A stretch of DNA of 64,000 nucleotides from positions 60,497,444-60,561,443 of the forward strand of contig NC_081832.1 in NCBI RefSeq assembly GCF_030867095.1. The letters are read 5' to 3'. Each line of letters opens with the position of its first letter. Within the stretch, counting starts at the first letter, position 1. A program made the translations under genes and the position numbers. Positions 25,711 to 37,300 of the stretch are shown here, one piece after another. A model generated the notes under the pieces. The model did not search any database and had not been told where the DNA came from. It was given only the letters and a program-made list of their open reading frames with translations. This DNA comes from Alligator mississippiensis (taxonomy: Eukaryota > Chordata > Crocodylia > Alligatoridae).

Positions 25711-26394
25711 CTACCTCTGATCCTCCCTTCAGTTTAAAAGGAAAGAAGAAAGGATCAGCTCAGCTCAGAAGGACCAGGGCAGAAGAACAAACAAGTTAAG
25801 GAAGATGATGAGCCAGGTGAGGGGGAAGCAGCTGGCTGAGGCCTGATGTGGCAGGGCCACAGATTTTTCTCCCAGAGGCCACCCTGAGAAATGGGGTATC
25901 AACTAGTAAGCTGGACTCCAGTCCCTGAGCTCCCAGTGCCCCTCAGAGGATGTTTTCCTTCATTTCCTTTTGCTTTCCCCCACAGCAGGGCAGGGGACAC
26001 TGCTGTGCTCACCAGGCCTCGCAGCCAGAGTAGAGCACATGAGATCCCTCCTGTGTAGGGCTTGGTTTTCAAATGAAATGTCTTAATACTGGGGCACCTC
26101 TGCCCCTCACCATAATACTAATTGCTCCATGTGGAGGGACAAGCTTCAATAACCCATCATTTGTGGGCAACCCCACAGTAGCACACCAGCCAGCCAAGCC
26201 CCAGTGCTTGTGAGGGAACTGTGTCTGGTGGGCCCAGCACTCACAACCAACCCTGGGCCAACCAACTGGGCCCATGCAGCCAGGGAAAGCACATTCTTCC
26301 TGTCCCAGCCCTGAGATGGCCCATGCAGGCCAAGTGAGCCATGAAAAGCACAAAGGATACTTTTTCTATGAACTCTAATCAGAACCCTCCAGCA

Positions 26395-26584
26395 TGCTGC
26401 AGTGTCTTGTACATAAGCGTCCCACGTTTCAAAATGGTGGTGGTGGCCCTTTGACTAAAGCCATTGAACAAGGTTTAGTTAAAGTGCCCCCACTGCCATT
26501 TTGAAACGCAGGATGCTGAATACACTAGACGCTGCAGGCATTTTAATTAGAGCAGCTCCTGAGAGCCACTCTAATTAAAATGCC
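26395..26584. mobile_element. Foldback/MITE-like element with two nested hairpins
   Basis: The left arm (about 26395-26462, TGCTGCAGTGTCTTGT ... CGTTTCAAAATGG ... TTTGACTAAAGCC) is the imperfect reverse complement of the right arm (about 26472-26538, GGTTTAGTTAAAG ... CCATTTTGAAACGC ... GACGCTGCAGG), with about 9 bases between them. Directly after it, GGCATTTTAATTAGAG (26537-26552) pairs perfectly with CTCTAATTAAAATGCC (26569-26584). No transposase frame is present. Crocodilians are known to carry MITEs such as Chompy, but I cannot assign this copy to a family. Confidence 0.65.
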
Positions 26585-26700
26585 CCCTATCCATCCTGGG
26601 GCACATGCATAGGCCCCCAAAGAGACAGTAGGAACTGTGCTTCCACCATGCTCCAATGCCCAGAGGATGCTCAAAGTCCAGCGAGCAGGAAAGCCTCCCA

Positions 26701-27000
26701 GCAGCCACCCGTCTCTCTCCTCCCACTGCGGCTTTTGGCCTGGCCCAAGCGATTCGGTGGGAAAAGCTATGGCAGAGCGTTCTCGTCATCCTGAGCCCAG
26801 GGCACCGAGGTCTCAGCTGCTGTCCCCAGGGAGGGGCCGGCGGCCGATGAAATGCAAGGGAACGCTCCTGGAATGCGGAGGGCCGCGTGTCCGACGGAGC
26901 CGGGAAGTGGAACATCTGCTGGGAACCAGCCCTCCCCCTGGCGCTGGAGGGGACAGCGTTGGAGGAAGGGAGGATTCCCACCCCGATCACTCCACTTAGA
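26701..27000. promoter_or_regulatory. CpG-rich patch, candidate regulatory element
   Basis: I count about 20 CpG in these 300 bases, while most of the window has only a few per 300. GC content is about 60%, and observed/expected CpG is roughly 0.7 by hand count. It lies about 7.4 kb upstream of miR-143 and directly beside a foldback element. It contains a TEAD-like GGAATG. An open frame of 220 codons on the - strand crosses it, but other frames are open too and no protein family is recognisable. Confidence 0.35.
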
Positions 27001-28997
27001 GCTCCCCAGTCGCTGAGGAGGAACATGAAGTGGAAGACATGCCTGGGCCTCCCCTTGCCATCTTCTCTCAGATACTCATTTTTCTCCCTCGTGCCTCTCT
27101 GCAGGGAAGTGAGGCTGAGACCGGGGGGTTCTTCCACTTTCCCTGCTGGCCCCAACTCAGGTACAAGGACAGTGAGTGATTTGGCCAAGGCCATCCCAAT
27201 CAGCAAAGTCTTAAGCCAGAATACGAGACCCATAGGTTCTCTCCTACAGGGCAGAGCAGCGAATGCACATCAGCTTGAGAGCTCATGTCTCATCATCAGC
27301 CACCGCTGACACCGGAGTGGCACCAGAGAAGAGTAAGGCCCTTTCTGACAGAGCAAACACACTTCTTCCTGTCTTAGATACAGACATAGACCCAGGTGAG
27401 GGAGCTTTCCAGGCTAGAAGGACTTGCAAGGTAAGCAGAGCACTTCTTACTGAGCCTAGCCATAGTTGTCATGTGTACAAGCACCCACCATGTACATCAT
27501 CTGTGATTCGTCACATCCAAGGCTTGCTGTAGACAGGTTACAAACTGGGTGAGAGTGGACAGGCCTCTGGGCTGAGGGTCCCTCCCCAGGTACATCTCTG
27601 TGGTGTCTGAAGGACTCTACCTTGAATGATACAATGGTGGCCCTTGACAGACAACAACAGGGTGTTCATGACGTGGGGCAGACCCCACTCTCTGTCAGTG
27701 CCGGATGTAGGCTGTGAGGAAATGCCCTGCTTCTTTCCTGTGTCTTTCTTTTTCTTTTTAGAAGCCCTTTTCAAGATCTGGGTGGATAAATTTCCTAGGG
27801 ATATTTTGGGGTGTCTCACCTGCTTCGATTGTGGGGAGAGGGTGACTGAGCTGTGCTGCTCCATCACGATAGGAACGGACAACACCAGCACCTGAGTACA
27901 CTATAATGGTCCTGTGACACTCCTCCCTCTGCTCCTATTAGCAAGGTGCATAGGTAGTATTGGGCCTGATCCTCAAAGGCATTTGAGCACATTGAAATAA
28001 AGGAGAGTTCAGTAGTTAGACACCTCGGAGAAGCTGGCTAGCCCTGACACAGACAGGATCATTGAGGCAGAAGACTCACCCAAAGCCGAGCTGCAGAGCC
28101 AGCTGGAATTCTTTGTTCGATCCCTTTCATCAGCAAAAGTGGCTTTTGTTTTCGGGAACAGCTGTCTCTCTGGGCCATGCCTGTTGCCCTCATACGCCTC
28201 ATCCCAAGGCCATGGGATTCTACGGAAAAGTGACCCCGGGCTTTTAAAACTATGGGTTCATCAGGGGGACTCAGAAGAGCCAGGCATCTGTACTGTTTGC
28301 CTTGCCCATTCCCTTTTGTGGTAGCCGAAGAAGTTCCCTTTTGTGAGAGCATTTTTGAGTGGCCAGGTTGTTTCCCTGTGGGATATTTCTTCACTTGGAG
28401 TCATTGCTAATGCCAATGGGGAGACACTGAGTCTGCAAAACACCCTTTGATATTGCAGTCAGGAGACAGAGCCTAGGTCACCCCCACCTCCACCTCCCAT
28501 GCAGGGCCAGGCAGAAGGAGCTTAGTGATGGAGGACCTTTTTTGTCTGTGGAAAACTCGGTGCCAGGTGCCCCTTCCCTGCCCAGCCACCCTGCACCAAC
28601 CAGAGCAAACAGCTCTGGAACCAGCGACTTTCCCAGAGCACAGCTGGCAAGCAGGAGGCAAAGGCAGTCTTGCTGGCATGCTCTCCCAGCCAGTGTGTCA
28701 CAGCCCAGCTCGCTCTCTCTCAGCCTAGCCCATAAAAAGACATTCTGGGCTTCATACAAAGAGATCTGGGATTTCTGCAGGGTCTACACATGCTGAGAAA
28801 CACTCCGGCCTCACTGCTGACCCCACCACTGCCCCTGGGGGTGTCTGGGAACAGGGTTGTGGAAGGGCATTTCCCTCACATCTGCCCCCACTCCCCTTTA
28901 AAATCAAAGGCTTCTGAGAACATGGAGCGAAAGAGCAAGATCCCAATCCGACTGCAGGCCAATTAACCCCAAGTTCAAACCTGGGCCCTGATGCTCA

Positions 28998-29064
28998 CTA
29001 TAAATAGCTCTGCCTTTCCTTTCCCATCCTCGATGGGGTCTGAGAAATGCCTGCCCTTTTATGG
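28998..29064 (-). promoter_or_regulatory. CArG box plus MEF2/TATA-like box, candidate proximal SRF-responsive promoter or enhancer
   Basis: CCTTTTATGG at 29055-29064 is a perfect CArG box (CC, six A/T, GG), the binding site of SRF. It is the only perfect match I found between 18 and 62 kb. About 48 bases away, CTATAAATAG at 28998-29007 fits the MEF2 consensus and, read on the - strand as CTATTTATAG, can act as a TATA box. On the - strand the CArG lies upstream of the TATA-like box, the usual layout of muscle promoters. The pair is about 9.7 kb upstream of miR-143. Mammalian miR-143/145 is known to be SRF/myocardin dependent; its use here is inference. Confidence 0.5.
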
Positions 29065-29455
29065 TCAAAAAGGCCGATTTGGAGCAGAGCAGCCCAGCTC
29101 TCCCGCGCTGGGGGTGAGCCAAGGGGGCCCAGGCGACACAGCGCTGGGCCTGCGCTGTTGAGGCTCCCTCGCAGAGGAGCTTTGCTGGGATAAATTGTAA
29201 TCCCAGGAACAAAGAGCAGGTCTGAGAAGTGGAGATCAGAGCACGGGGGACGGGGTGCTGAGGCAGCTAGAAGCCGTGGCTGGGAAATGCCCCTTGATCC
29301 TTCCAAGGCACATAACACTGTCTCTTCCCACACACACAGCACTGCTCCTCCAAGTGCCCCAAACTGGTGCTCAGGCTTCAAAACCAGGCTCCCTGGGGGT
29401 CAGGGCCAAAGGCATTTGCCTTGCAAGAGCTTCCTAAGAGCAGGCCACAGAAAGA

Positions 29456-29573
29456 ACTGTGTACATGTGTGCACAAGTGTGTGCGTGTATGCACACACAC
29501 ATTTGTAATGGGAGGTCTGTTGTGGTGTGTTCATGAAACACATACATGCATGCATGTCCTGTGTGTGTGACAG
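29456..29573. repeat. GT/CA-rich simple sequence
   Basis: Interrupted TGTGTG, CACACA and CATGCATG words run for about 120 bases. Confidence 0.75.
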
Positions 29574-29690
29574 ACTGCAGGCTCACTAGGGCAAAGGCTG
29601 TCTTTCTCCTAGGCCTGTCTCATGTCCAGCACATGGGGACCCCAGTCAGGGCCTTCAGACAGAAAAATATTTGCTACTAATAATGAGGTA
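29574..29690 (+). repeat. Amniote L2/MIR-type 3' tail remnant
   Basis: GCAGGCTCACTAGGGCAAAG, GCTGTCTTTCTCC, CATGTCCAGCACATGGGGACC and the final CTACTAATAATGAG follow the order of a common amniote repeat tail (block 'gggcagggactgtct', then 'cagcacctagcacaatggggtcc', then an AAT-rich end). Family assignment is uncertain. Confidence 0.45.
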
Positions 29691-32600
29691 TATTTACATG
29701 TTGGAGCCCACTCCCATGGACAGCTAGGGCCATGCTCTCTAGGAGTCAGCCAGAGCCCAGGCCTGATGAGCAGCTCTACAGTAAAGTAGCTTCATGCCCC
29801 TTAGTTAGCTAATTATGTAGATTAGCAAAGAGTTCTGGACCAGCCAAAGTCCTTGGGCACAGACAAATGACCACAGGCACTGGTATAAATGACAGTGGGT
29901 TTGGAGCTGGCGATGACGTCTCACCAGTAGGTGGCAGGGCAAACAGCTACCCAAAGATGAGTGTGGACAGATGACCCCTGTCCTGTGCAACTGTCAGGGT
30001 ACAGTTTTACCCCCGATGCTGTCAGGGGTAGCTCCCAAAAGACTGAGTGAAGTGACCTTGGCATAGGGTTTCACATAATCTGTCTGCTATGTTTTTTACA
30101 CTGGCACGATGCTTATTGCACCAATGTAAGCCCTGCCACTGCTAAGCATGACACACAGAAAGAAAGGTGCGGAGATGTCACCTGCAAGGCTAAAGGTACG
30201 TAGAGGAGAATGGTGCCTTCCTTATGGCAAAGTAGAGAAATGCATTCAGTGAGGGTACTGGTGAGCGCAGGGAGGGGGAGCAGCACCAGCAGGCAGTAGG
30301 TGGGTGTCCACAGGCACTTGCAGCTTTGAGGGATGTGCATGGTGAAGGCATAACCCAAGATTTTGAAGGCATGCATTTCTAGGGACAGGTGGTCTTTGTC
30401 CCTAAATCTTAGCTCACCAGGACCCAGCTCAGCTTGGAGAAAGACCTCTCACTGGGGCAAGTCAGAGAGGATGGGAGTGGGGCAGAAGGAGATATGCCAT
30501 CTCTCCCGGACAGGCCCCATTTTTCAGTTTGATGTTTGGGGCCTACCAAGGAAGGGCAGGAATGGCAGGAAACAGGACACATGTCCTGCTCAAAGTCAGG
30601 GGGTGATTTCCAAAGTACAGCCACCAACTGGCTGCAGTGTGACACTGTTACCCATAAACCCACTCCCACCTCCACTCAGCCTGCTTCCCTTGCTCCCTGC
30701 CTCCCTGCCCAGATGGACCCCACCCCACCATTCCCCACTCTGCTTCCTTTCTGCCCAGTCTGCGTCCCCTCACTTCTCTCGCCCTCCCAGCACATATCCC
30801 GGGCAGAGCCTCAGGCTCAGTACAGCCCCTGTAGGTGCTAGAGGGTAAAACCTTAGGGGAAACTTAGCTCTGCAATGGGAATTTCAAAAAGCTTTAGACC
30901 CCGAGTGGACCAAGCCTTAAGGCAATGCGCATGCCACCCCCTTCCCAATCCACCCCCACCTGCCCCGAGGGCTCTTAGGGCGTGTGAGCTGGGGACTCCG
31001 AGATCAGCACTTCCTGCTCTGTTTACACGTCACATTCTTGGTAAAGAGGAAATCACTGGGAGGGAGAATTCCCAAGGGAGCGGCAGTGAGCCGGCCGGAG
31101 CCAGTCCTTCTGGTGGCTAGATCCATCTCACAGGAAGAACTGGAGGGGGAAGGAGAGGCTCAGAAAGGCAGAAGGGAGAGTCCCAGGAGGCCCATTCAGG
31201 AGGTCAAAGTCACCCTGATAAAATCCATGGCTATTGATATCCTGCTGCATGGGGATGGCTGAGGCCTGATGCAACTAATGTGGAGCTACTGGTGCCTCCA
31301 GCTGGTGGGAGCTGCTGTGGGATCCAGCCCAGGCTCAGCATTGATAATAAAGCCCTGTGCTCTCTATGTGAAGAAACCTCAGCTGGAGGAAAACAGCTCT
31401 GCTGTCCTGTCCCGCAGATCTGCTGGCCTCTGCCCAGGCCTTGCCATGAGGTCAGAGCACAGCTCAGCCACTCAGCGGGGCTGTCACCGAACAATCAAGG
31501 TGGAAAGAGCAGGATGCTCTACCCTGAGGCAGGGATAATAATGCCTGTTACTGCTGGAGCTGTGTCTGAGCAGAACTGGGCCATGCTATCACAGGGAGGG
31601 ACAGAGAACAAAGCAAGATCCAGTCAAAGGTCCCTGCCTAGGATGAGGCTGGTGCTCATTACACTTATCATGAGCAGTTCCCCTTCTCTCACATGTCTCC
31701 GCACTGGCAGGGCCAGCACGTCCAGGAGAGAGCCTGGATTCAGGAGCAAACCACTTCCCTGGTGGGCAGTGTGCTTACTAGCCCAGAGCACTGAGACTCG
31801 GAGGCTTTCCCAGCATTGCTTGCCTGCTCTGGGGACTCTGTCAAGGGCAATGGGGACGCCAAAGAAGAAGAGTTGTTGCTTTTGCAGCAGACCTGAGCTC
31901 GGAGCCTATTTCCTGCACCTGGGCTGCGACCACAGAGAGCCCCGGGCACAGTATATGGTCACCGACAGGAGGAGGCCAGAAAACAAGTCACGTCTAAAAA
32001 CCCCAAGTTGGTTTGTTTTAATTAAAAAGCATGGATTTGGGGCCTTCTCTCCACCTTCTGCTTCCGAGTCTTCAGGATGCCTTTGGCTCACAGTTTAGGT
32101 TTTTCTCACAACTGAAGTGTCTCTCAGATCCAGGAACCAGGCACAAAGAAATCCCCCAAAACTGCAGGAGCTGACAGCACTACGGATATCTTTGTAACAC
32201 ACTATTATGCCTCAAAGGAGCCCTGCCCATGGCAGAAGGTGAACCTAAGACCTTGAACACCAAAAGGGAGTGCATGCCGACACTTGGGGAAGAACTCCAG
32301 GTGCAGAGAACCAAGGGCGAGCTGCCTTCTCCCATTTCCTTCCCTCTCAAATGAAAACATGACTCTAGACTCCACCAGCTCCCCCCTCCCACATCTCCAT
32401 ATGCCAAGGCTCTGAAGGCAAAAGCCTCCAGCTGTCTGCTGTGGGTCCCAGGGAAGCTTGTTATTTTACCTCGCAAGCTAATTTGTTAGGAGGTGTGTGG
32501 TCTGCTCCCCTCTGCAATGCCTTCCAGGTCAGGCTGTGAGTTATTGAATGCTCAGGCTAGGGCAGCTCATTCATAAACATTCATTCCCTGACCCAAGGCA

Positions 32601-34210
32601 CGGGAAGCTCTTGGAAATGGCGGCTTCAGCTTAGACAGTTTGATTCTTTGTGATTGATCCCCCACAAAAAGCAAGGCCTGACTCTACTGAGTTAAAATGA
32701 TTCCTTTTAAAATGGCAGAGGGTTTCTTTTCCCTCCCTCCCTGTCTCTGTACTTATAGGAAGGGTCTTTATAACAAGGGAGAAGCCAACTCCAGCCCTAC
32801 TCTGTATCCTGTGCAGAGCCCTGTGTTATCTGGGGGCACTGCGCAGACACTACACTGGTTGATGGACTCGGGTCCACCTGGACTCTCCAGTGGCAACAGA
32901 CAGCTGAACACCCAACACGAGCGAATGAAAAGCCAAGACACCCTTCACTAACAAGGACTCCCAGCAGCAGATGCATGTGCAGTGGTTTCTAATGGGTTAT
33001 GCTTTTCAAGTTGATGGGATTTCTACCAAACCAGGGATCTAAAGGTTCAAGGTGGTAGTGAGAATTAATTGAGGCAGGAGGGAGCTTGCTCTTGCAAAGT
33101 AGAAGGCTCCTCACTAAGGCAGAGCTGTTTGCTAAAACCTCCCACTTGCAACAAAAACTTAGGGCTCATACGGCCGTTCAGCTGCTGTTTGGCTCCAACA
33201 AGCTCTGCGAAGAAAGAGGCACAGAGAAGTGTCAGAAAGAGAGCAAGAAAGAAGCAGGGTTGGAACTGGGAAGGAGCAGCAGAGAAGAGCAGGATGAATC
33301 ACACAGCTGAAGAAAAAGGCATGAGGAAGGAGACTGGACTGGGGAAGGTTCACACTGGACCCTATTCTGCAAAAAGCTGAGAACTGACAGCTCAATCCTA
33401 GGGAAAGAATCTGGCCCTCATGAGACCTCCGAGCACCCGCCTGGGCCCAGCGCCTGTGGCCAGTTCTACAGACAGCTGCTCACCTCAGGACCAGATTTCA
33501 GACTGATGGACAGGCTTGCTGCTGACAGCCCTGCCTCTCTAGCCAGCTGCCATGTGTCAAGGAACAACATCTGGAAAGGCTAAGCCTCACCAACAGAAAA
33601 TATGCTCGCTCACTGCTCTCAGTACAGGTTCTAGCTGGGATAAACGTTTGTGACCCTGCAAACGTGTAAGCACAGGCTGAAACTTCAGTAGTGGAAGTAG
33701 TCCCAAGGAAGTCAGTTAAACCCATGTGTGAGAGACAGCAGGATTAGGGCCTAAATGCCTGGTATTAGCATCCAGCTAAGACAGACAGCAAAGCTGTAAC
33801 GTGAGCCCCTGCAGCCGAGAGCCAGCACAGATGTCTTTTAAAGAGGATACTGACAACGCCAATGTTCTGAATTGGCTCATTTGTTAAAAACTGCATTTCC
33901 TGATCAGGCTTCTTTGAACAGGAGGCGTTGATCCCTGTTTATAAAATTCCCCAGATCAACTGCCTGGGAGTAAAGGGGAACTAACAAAGCTTGCTCTACC
34001 CAGTTGCTGTCCAGTGCACAAAACCAACAACCCAGCAGAACTGGTGTCAGTGGATTTCCAGAGCTTGGGTTGGTAGCTACACAGCATTGAGCTTTGATGC
34101 TTGAATACTATTGAAGGGCTAAAGAAGACTATATCCAATCCTTAATACCAGCAGTAGTTAAATTAGTGTCTTCAAAATGAAAATGAAGAGAGAAAAGAAC
34201 AGGTTAGTTC

Positions 34211-34530
34211 ACCCAGACACACACATTAATAGCTACATATGAGGTATGTGCACAAACACCAGTGCCCAAAGATATTTACATGTGATGTGGACAGACCACA
34301 TACACACAGGCTAACATGCTCCAACATTCAGGGTCATAAACATATAAGGAGGCACATGTACACAAAAGCTTATCTATACATACAGCAGCATGCTGAGATC
34401 TGAATACACACAATCACATACACATGCAACTCTCCTGCACATACCTAGACACAGACCTAGAAAGCCTTGTATAGTCACAGGAACATGCTCCTGTCTACAA
34501 ATTCATGTGCACAATGTGGACATAAATTAA
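34211..34530. repeat. CA-rich cryptic simple sequence
   Basis: About 320 bases of scattered ACACAC/CATACA words, directly before the CR1 fragment. No fixed unit. Confidence 0.7.
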
Positions 34531-34548
34531 GCACCCATATGTCAGCAT

Positions 34549-35015
34549 ATCATAGATTTCATAGACATTAGGGCTGGAAAGGACCTCGGAATATCATCGA
34601 GTCCAGCCCCCTGCCCCAGGGGCAGGAAGTCAGCTGGGGTCATAGGATCCTAGCAAGATAAACATCCAATTTTCTCTTGAAGGCGTTCGGAGTAGGTGCT
34701 TGAACCACCTCTGACGGCAGGCTATTCCAGACCTTGGGGGCTTGGACAGTAAAGAAATTCTTCCTTATGTCCAGCCTGAAACGGTCTTGCAGGAGTTTAT
34801 AACTGTTTGACCTTGTCATCCCTTGGGGTGCTCTGGTGAACAATCGTTCCCCCAGATCCTGGTAAACACCCCTGATAAACTTATAGGTAGCCATCAGATT
34901 GCCCCTAAGCCTGTGCTTTTCCAGGCTGAAGAGTCCCATGGCTCTCAGTCTATCATCGTAAGGTCTGCATCCAGGCAGACACACGGCTCTCATTGCTCTT
35001 AGGCCCCACAGAAAT
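34549..35015 (-). mobile_element. CR1 LINE, 5'-truncated, with the C-terminal reverse-transcriptase coding part
   Basis: On the - strand an uninterrupted frame (34993-34640, 117 codons) encodes the end of the CR1 ORF2 protein. It includes RPYDDRLRAMGLFSLEKHRLRG, GNLMATYKFIRG, LDIRKNFFTVQAPKVWNSLP and a final FKRKLDVYL. It is followed by the CR1 3' UTR (GGGGCTGGACTCGATGATAT-like block) and the tail of repeated ATGATTCTATGAAATC type. The frame is open through the remaining part, so the copy is relatively young compared with the other CR1 pieces here. It is 5' truncated, as usual, and not autonomous. Confidence 0.95.
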
Positions 35016-36249
35016 GTCCTGCCCCATCCTCATATGCAGTGAAGGCATTCACAGCCAAGGTATTCATATTTTCCAATAAAAAATCCTGCTTTTTCCATCC
35101 AGTTACAGCTGGACCCATCTGGCAGGACTGCTTCCTCCATCTGTACATAAGGGGGTGGCTGTGAAGTGCCTTGCTGGCATGGTCAGCAGCACAAAACGCC
35201 CTTTCCCCCCATCCCCAGGCAATTAGGGCTCACCCCATACTCCATTTTTCCAGAAGCGGGTACTGGCTCCATCCCAGCCTGCTGGACTTCAGCCCTGCTG
35301 TAACTTTAGCTCCATCTGCTATGAGATGGCAAGCTACTGAGCTGAGATTCCTGGCCCTGCCCAGCTCTGTTAGTGGGTAGTCTGAGGGGTCGGGAAGGAA
35401 AGTCAAGGCTCTTCTTTTTTCTAAGCAGGCTCAGTCACCCGCTTCCTTTCATGTGGATGCTTGTGATCTCCCTTGAGCTGTTTGACAGAGAATGGTCCCT
35501 GTCCTGCCTTGGCTTTACCTAGGAGGTCTTTTTCATTCCTCTCTCTAGTGGCAGCTTTACTAGCTCCTCCAGCTGCCCACCCCTGCACAGGGATAAAGAG
35601 CTGTGGAGCTGATGGAGTACCGGAGCAAATGCATTTGCCAAGGGACTAGCGAGATGGGTAGGGGTTCCCTACTCAGCCCTGGAAGCTTTCAGGTGTGCAA
35701 GCCACCTTCTTGTGGCTTGGGAGAAGCCCGTTGTGCAGGAGACCTCAGGCTGGCATGGCAGATATCAGCACCTCCAGGCCATGGCAAACTCCTTTCCCTA
35801 CCCCTGCTGCTCCAAGGAAACACTGACCTTTATGGAGCATCCTCTTTGGGCCCATCAGGAGCTTTTCAGATATAAGCAGTGGCAGAAGAAGAGAGAGCTG
35901 AAGCATGTGGTGAGGGCAGGTAGCCAGTGGGCAGAGCTTCTCACCACTGGGGCCAATGGTTTCTCTGAACAAAGATACAACCCCAGATGAATGTCCATCC
36001 CCCATCACAGCAGCTGGCTGCCACAAGACCCTTGCATGGGGTGCGCATTTGTCCTGCAAAAGCCCTAGTGTAGGTCAGCTCTGTTTCCCCTCTCTCCTCA
36101 GTCATGCAATGAGGGACTCAGTCATGGTTGTGCTTGGTGGAACAGACCCAGACCCAAAGGGGACATAATCCCACATTAACCCACCATCTCCAAACAGTAT
36201 CTCCTTCCATTCACTCGTAGCCAGAGAGAACTCCTACACACAAACCGTT

Positions 36250-36262
36250 GGGGGGGGGGGGG
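36250..36262. repeat. G homopolymer, 13 bases
   Basis: Thirteen G residues followed after five bases by a second run of nine. Confidence 0.85.
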
Positions 36263-36882
36263 AGATGGGGGGGGGAAGGAAAGACCCTACAGAAGGCTTT
36301 ATTTTCTGCACCATTTGGGGCAGATGTTCCAATTCAATGGCATGTTACAGGCATTGTAACCTGCATGGGGGAGAGGAAGAAAGACTGTCACCCTAGCGCT
36401 GGAGAGCACCTTCCTGTTCTCAAGCAAAAGCCCCCACATCAGAAAGGAGCTGCTGGCCAGGCAACCTGGAACCCCATGGCCTGCCTAAGGGAAAATCCTG
36501 AGTGCTGAGCAAGTGCATCTCCCACTGCTGGGAGTAGTTTATATGATAGAAGCTGTCCCATGATACCCAGCACCTGTCCTGAGCTGAGGATACTGAAGGA
36601 CTAGCTGGGTCCTCATGACTGAAACCATGACCCCCAGCCCTCTTTGCTGTTTCAGTCCTGGCTTCCCAAGCAGGGAGCTCCTCCACCCCCGGCATCTGTT
36701 TCTCTTTCCTTCTCTTTGTATGTATTTTTGGCCAGGGCCTCCAATGGTGAAACAGTCCCAGAGTTCAGATTTCTAGCCTCTTGCCTCATTGTGAGCTATA
36801 TGACTCCAGTCCCTAGAGAAAGAGCCTTTCCTTCCTCTCCCCCACGCAGGTTACAATGCCTATAAAATGCAGACAGATACCT

Positions 36883-37008
36883 TCTTTTCTCTGATGCCTG
36901 ATGATGGGTGTTTGTACCTGAAAGCTTACAATTAAAGACATTTTTTTGCAAAAATCTTGTTAGTCTAATAAAAGATATCACCTCTGTCCATGAGCCCGGA
37001 TTGCTTTT
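36883..37008 (+). mobile_element. Short retroelement tail flanked by an 11-bp direct repeat
   Basis: GACAGATACCT occurs at 36872-36882 and 37009-37019 and frames a 126-bp insert. The insert carries CCTGATGATGGGTGTTTGTA, CTGAAAGCTTACAA and TTAGTCTAATAAAAGATATC. This string resembles a 3' tail common in reptile genomes ('ctgaagaagggtgtttgt... gcttgcaa... ggtctaataaaagatatca'). The variable-length target duplication suggests target-primed insertion of a truncated LINE- or Penelope-like element. Family not certain. Confidence 0.6.
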
Positions 37009-37060
37009 GACAGATACCTCATGCCCTTAATGACTTCCATCAGAAGTATACGTCCCCTCC

Positions 37061-37300
37061 ACACACACACGGGGCTACATATTCATCCTGTAGTGCACTC
37101 TGCACACCCTACTAATACACACACATTGTAACAACCATAAATGCGCATGAGACTGCACTTCAACTCTGCGATACACTCTGCATAAAATAGGAACACAAAC
37201 GTACTAACAGATGCACCCGCTCTGCTAGGACACATGTGGCCCGAAACAAATGTGCACACACCCCAACACTTACACACCTGCATTGGCATCAACACACAGC
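37061..37300. repeat. CA-rich cryptic simple sequence
   Basis: Scattered ACACACAC words over about 240 bases. Confidence 0.65.

Larger units (their letters stand above)
19290..26394. other. Region upstream of miR-143, presumed transcript body, no coding gene
   Basis: It holds a GT-rich tract (19461-19560), a 16-base G run (21413-21428), the CpG/FOX patch at 22.7 kb, a possible MIR-like remnant (24860-24960, with the block TTTGGGCAGGTCACCTGTGCCTCC) and a CA-rich tract (25311-25710). Open frames here look accidental. Confidence 0.5.
29065..34548. other. Presumed host-transcript upstream region, no coding gene
   Basis: It contains a GT-rich tract (29456-29573), an L2/MIR-type tail remnant (29574-29690) and a CA-rich tract (34211-34530). 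The 272-codon + strand frame at 31280-32098 has no recognisable domain and overlaps other open frames. Confidence 0.5.

Noticed and set aside
25354-25799. Open frames through the CA-rich tract
   Set aside because: Simple-sequence translation (His, Thr, Tyr, Val) produced by decayed dinucleotide repeats.
26571-27233. 220-codon frame on the - strand through the CpG patch
   Set aside because: It is open because stop codons are rare in GC-rich DNA. Two + strand frames cover the same region and no family resemblance is visible.
31280-32098. 272-codon open frame on the + strand
   Set aside because: No known family, no splice-supported extension, and a second frame is open across part of it. It is antisense to the presumed host RNA.
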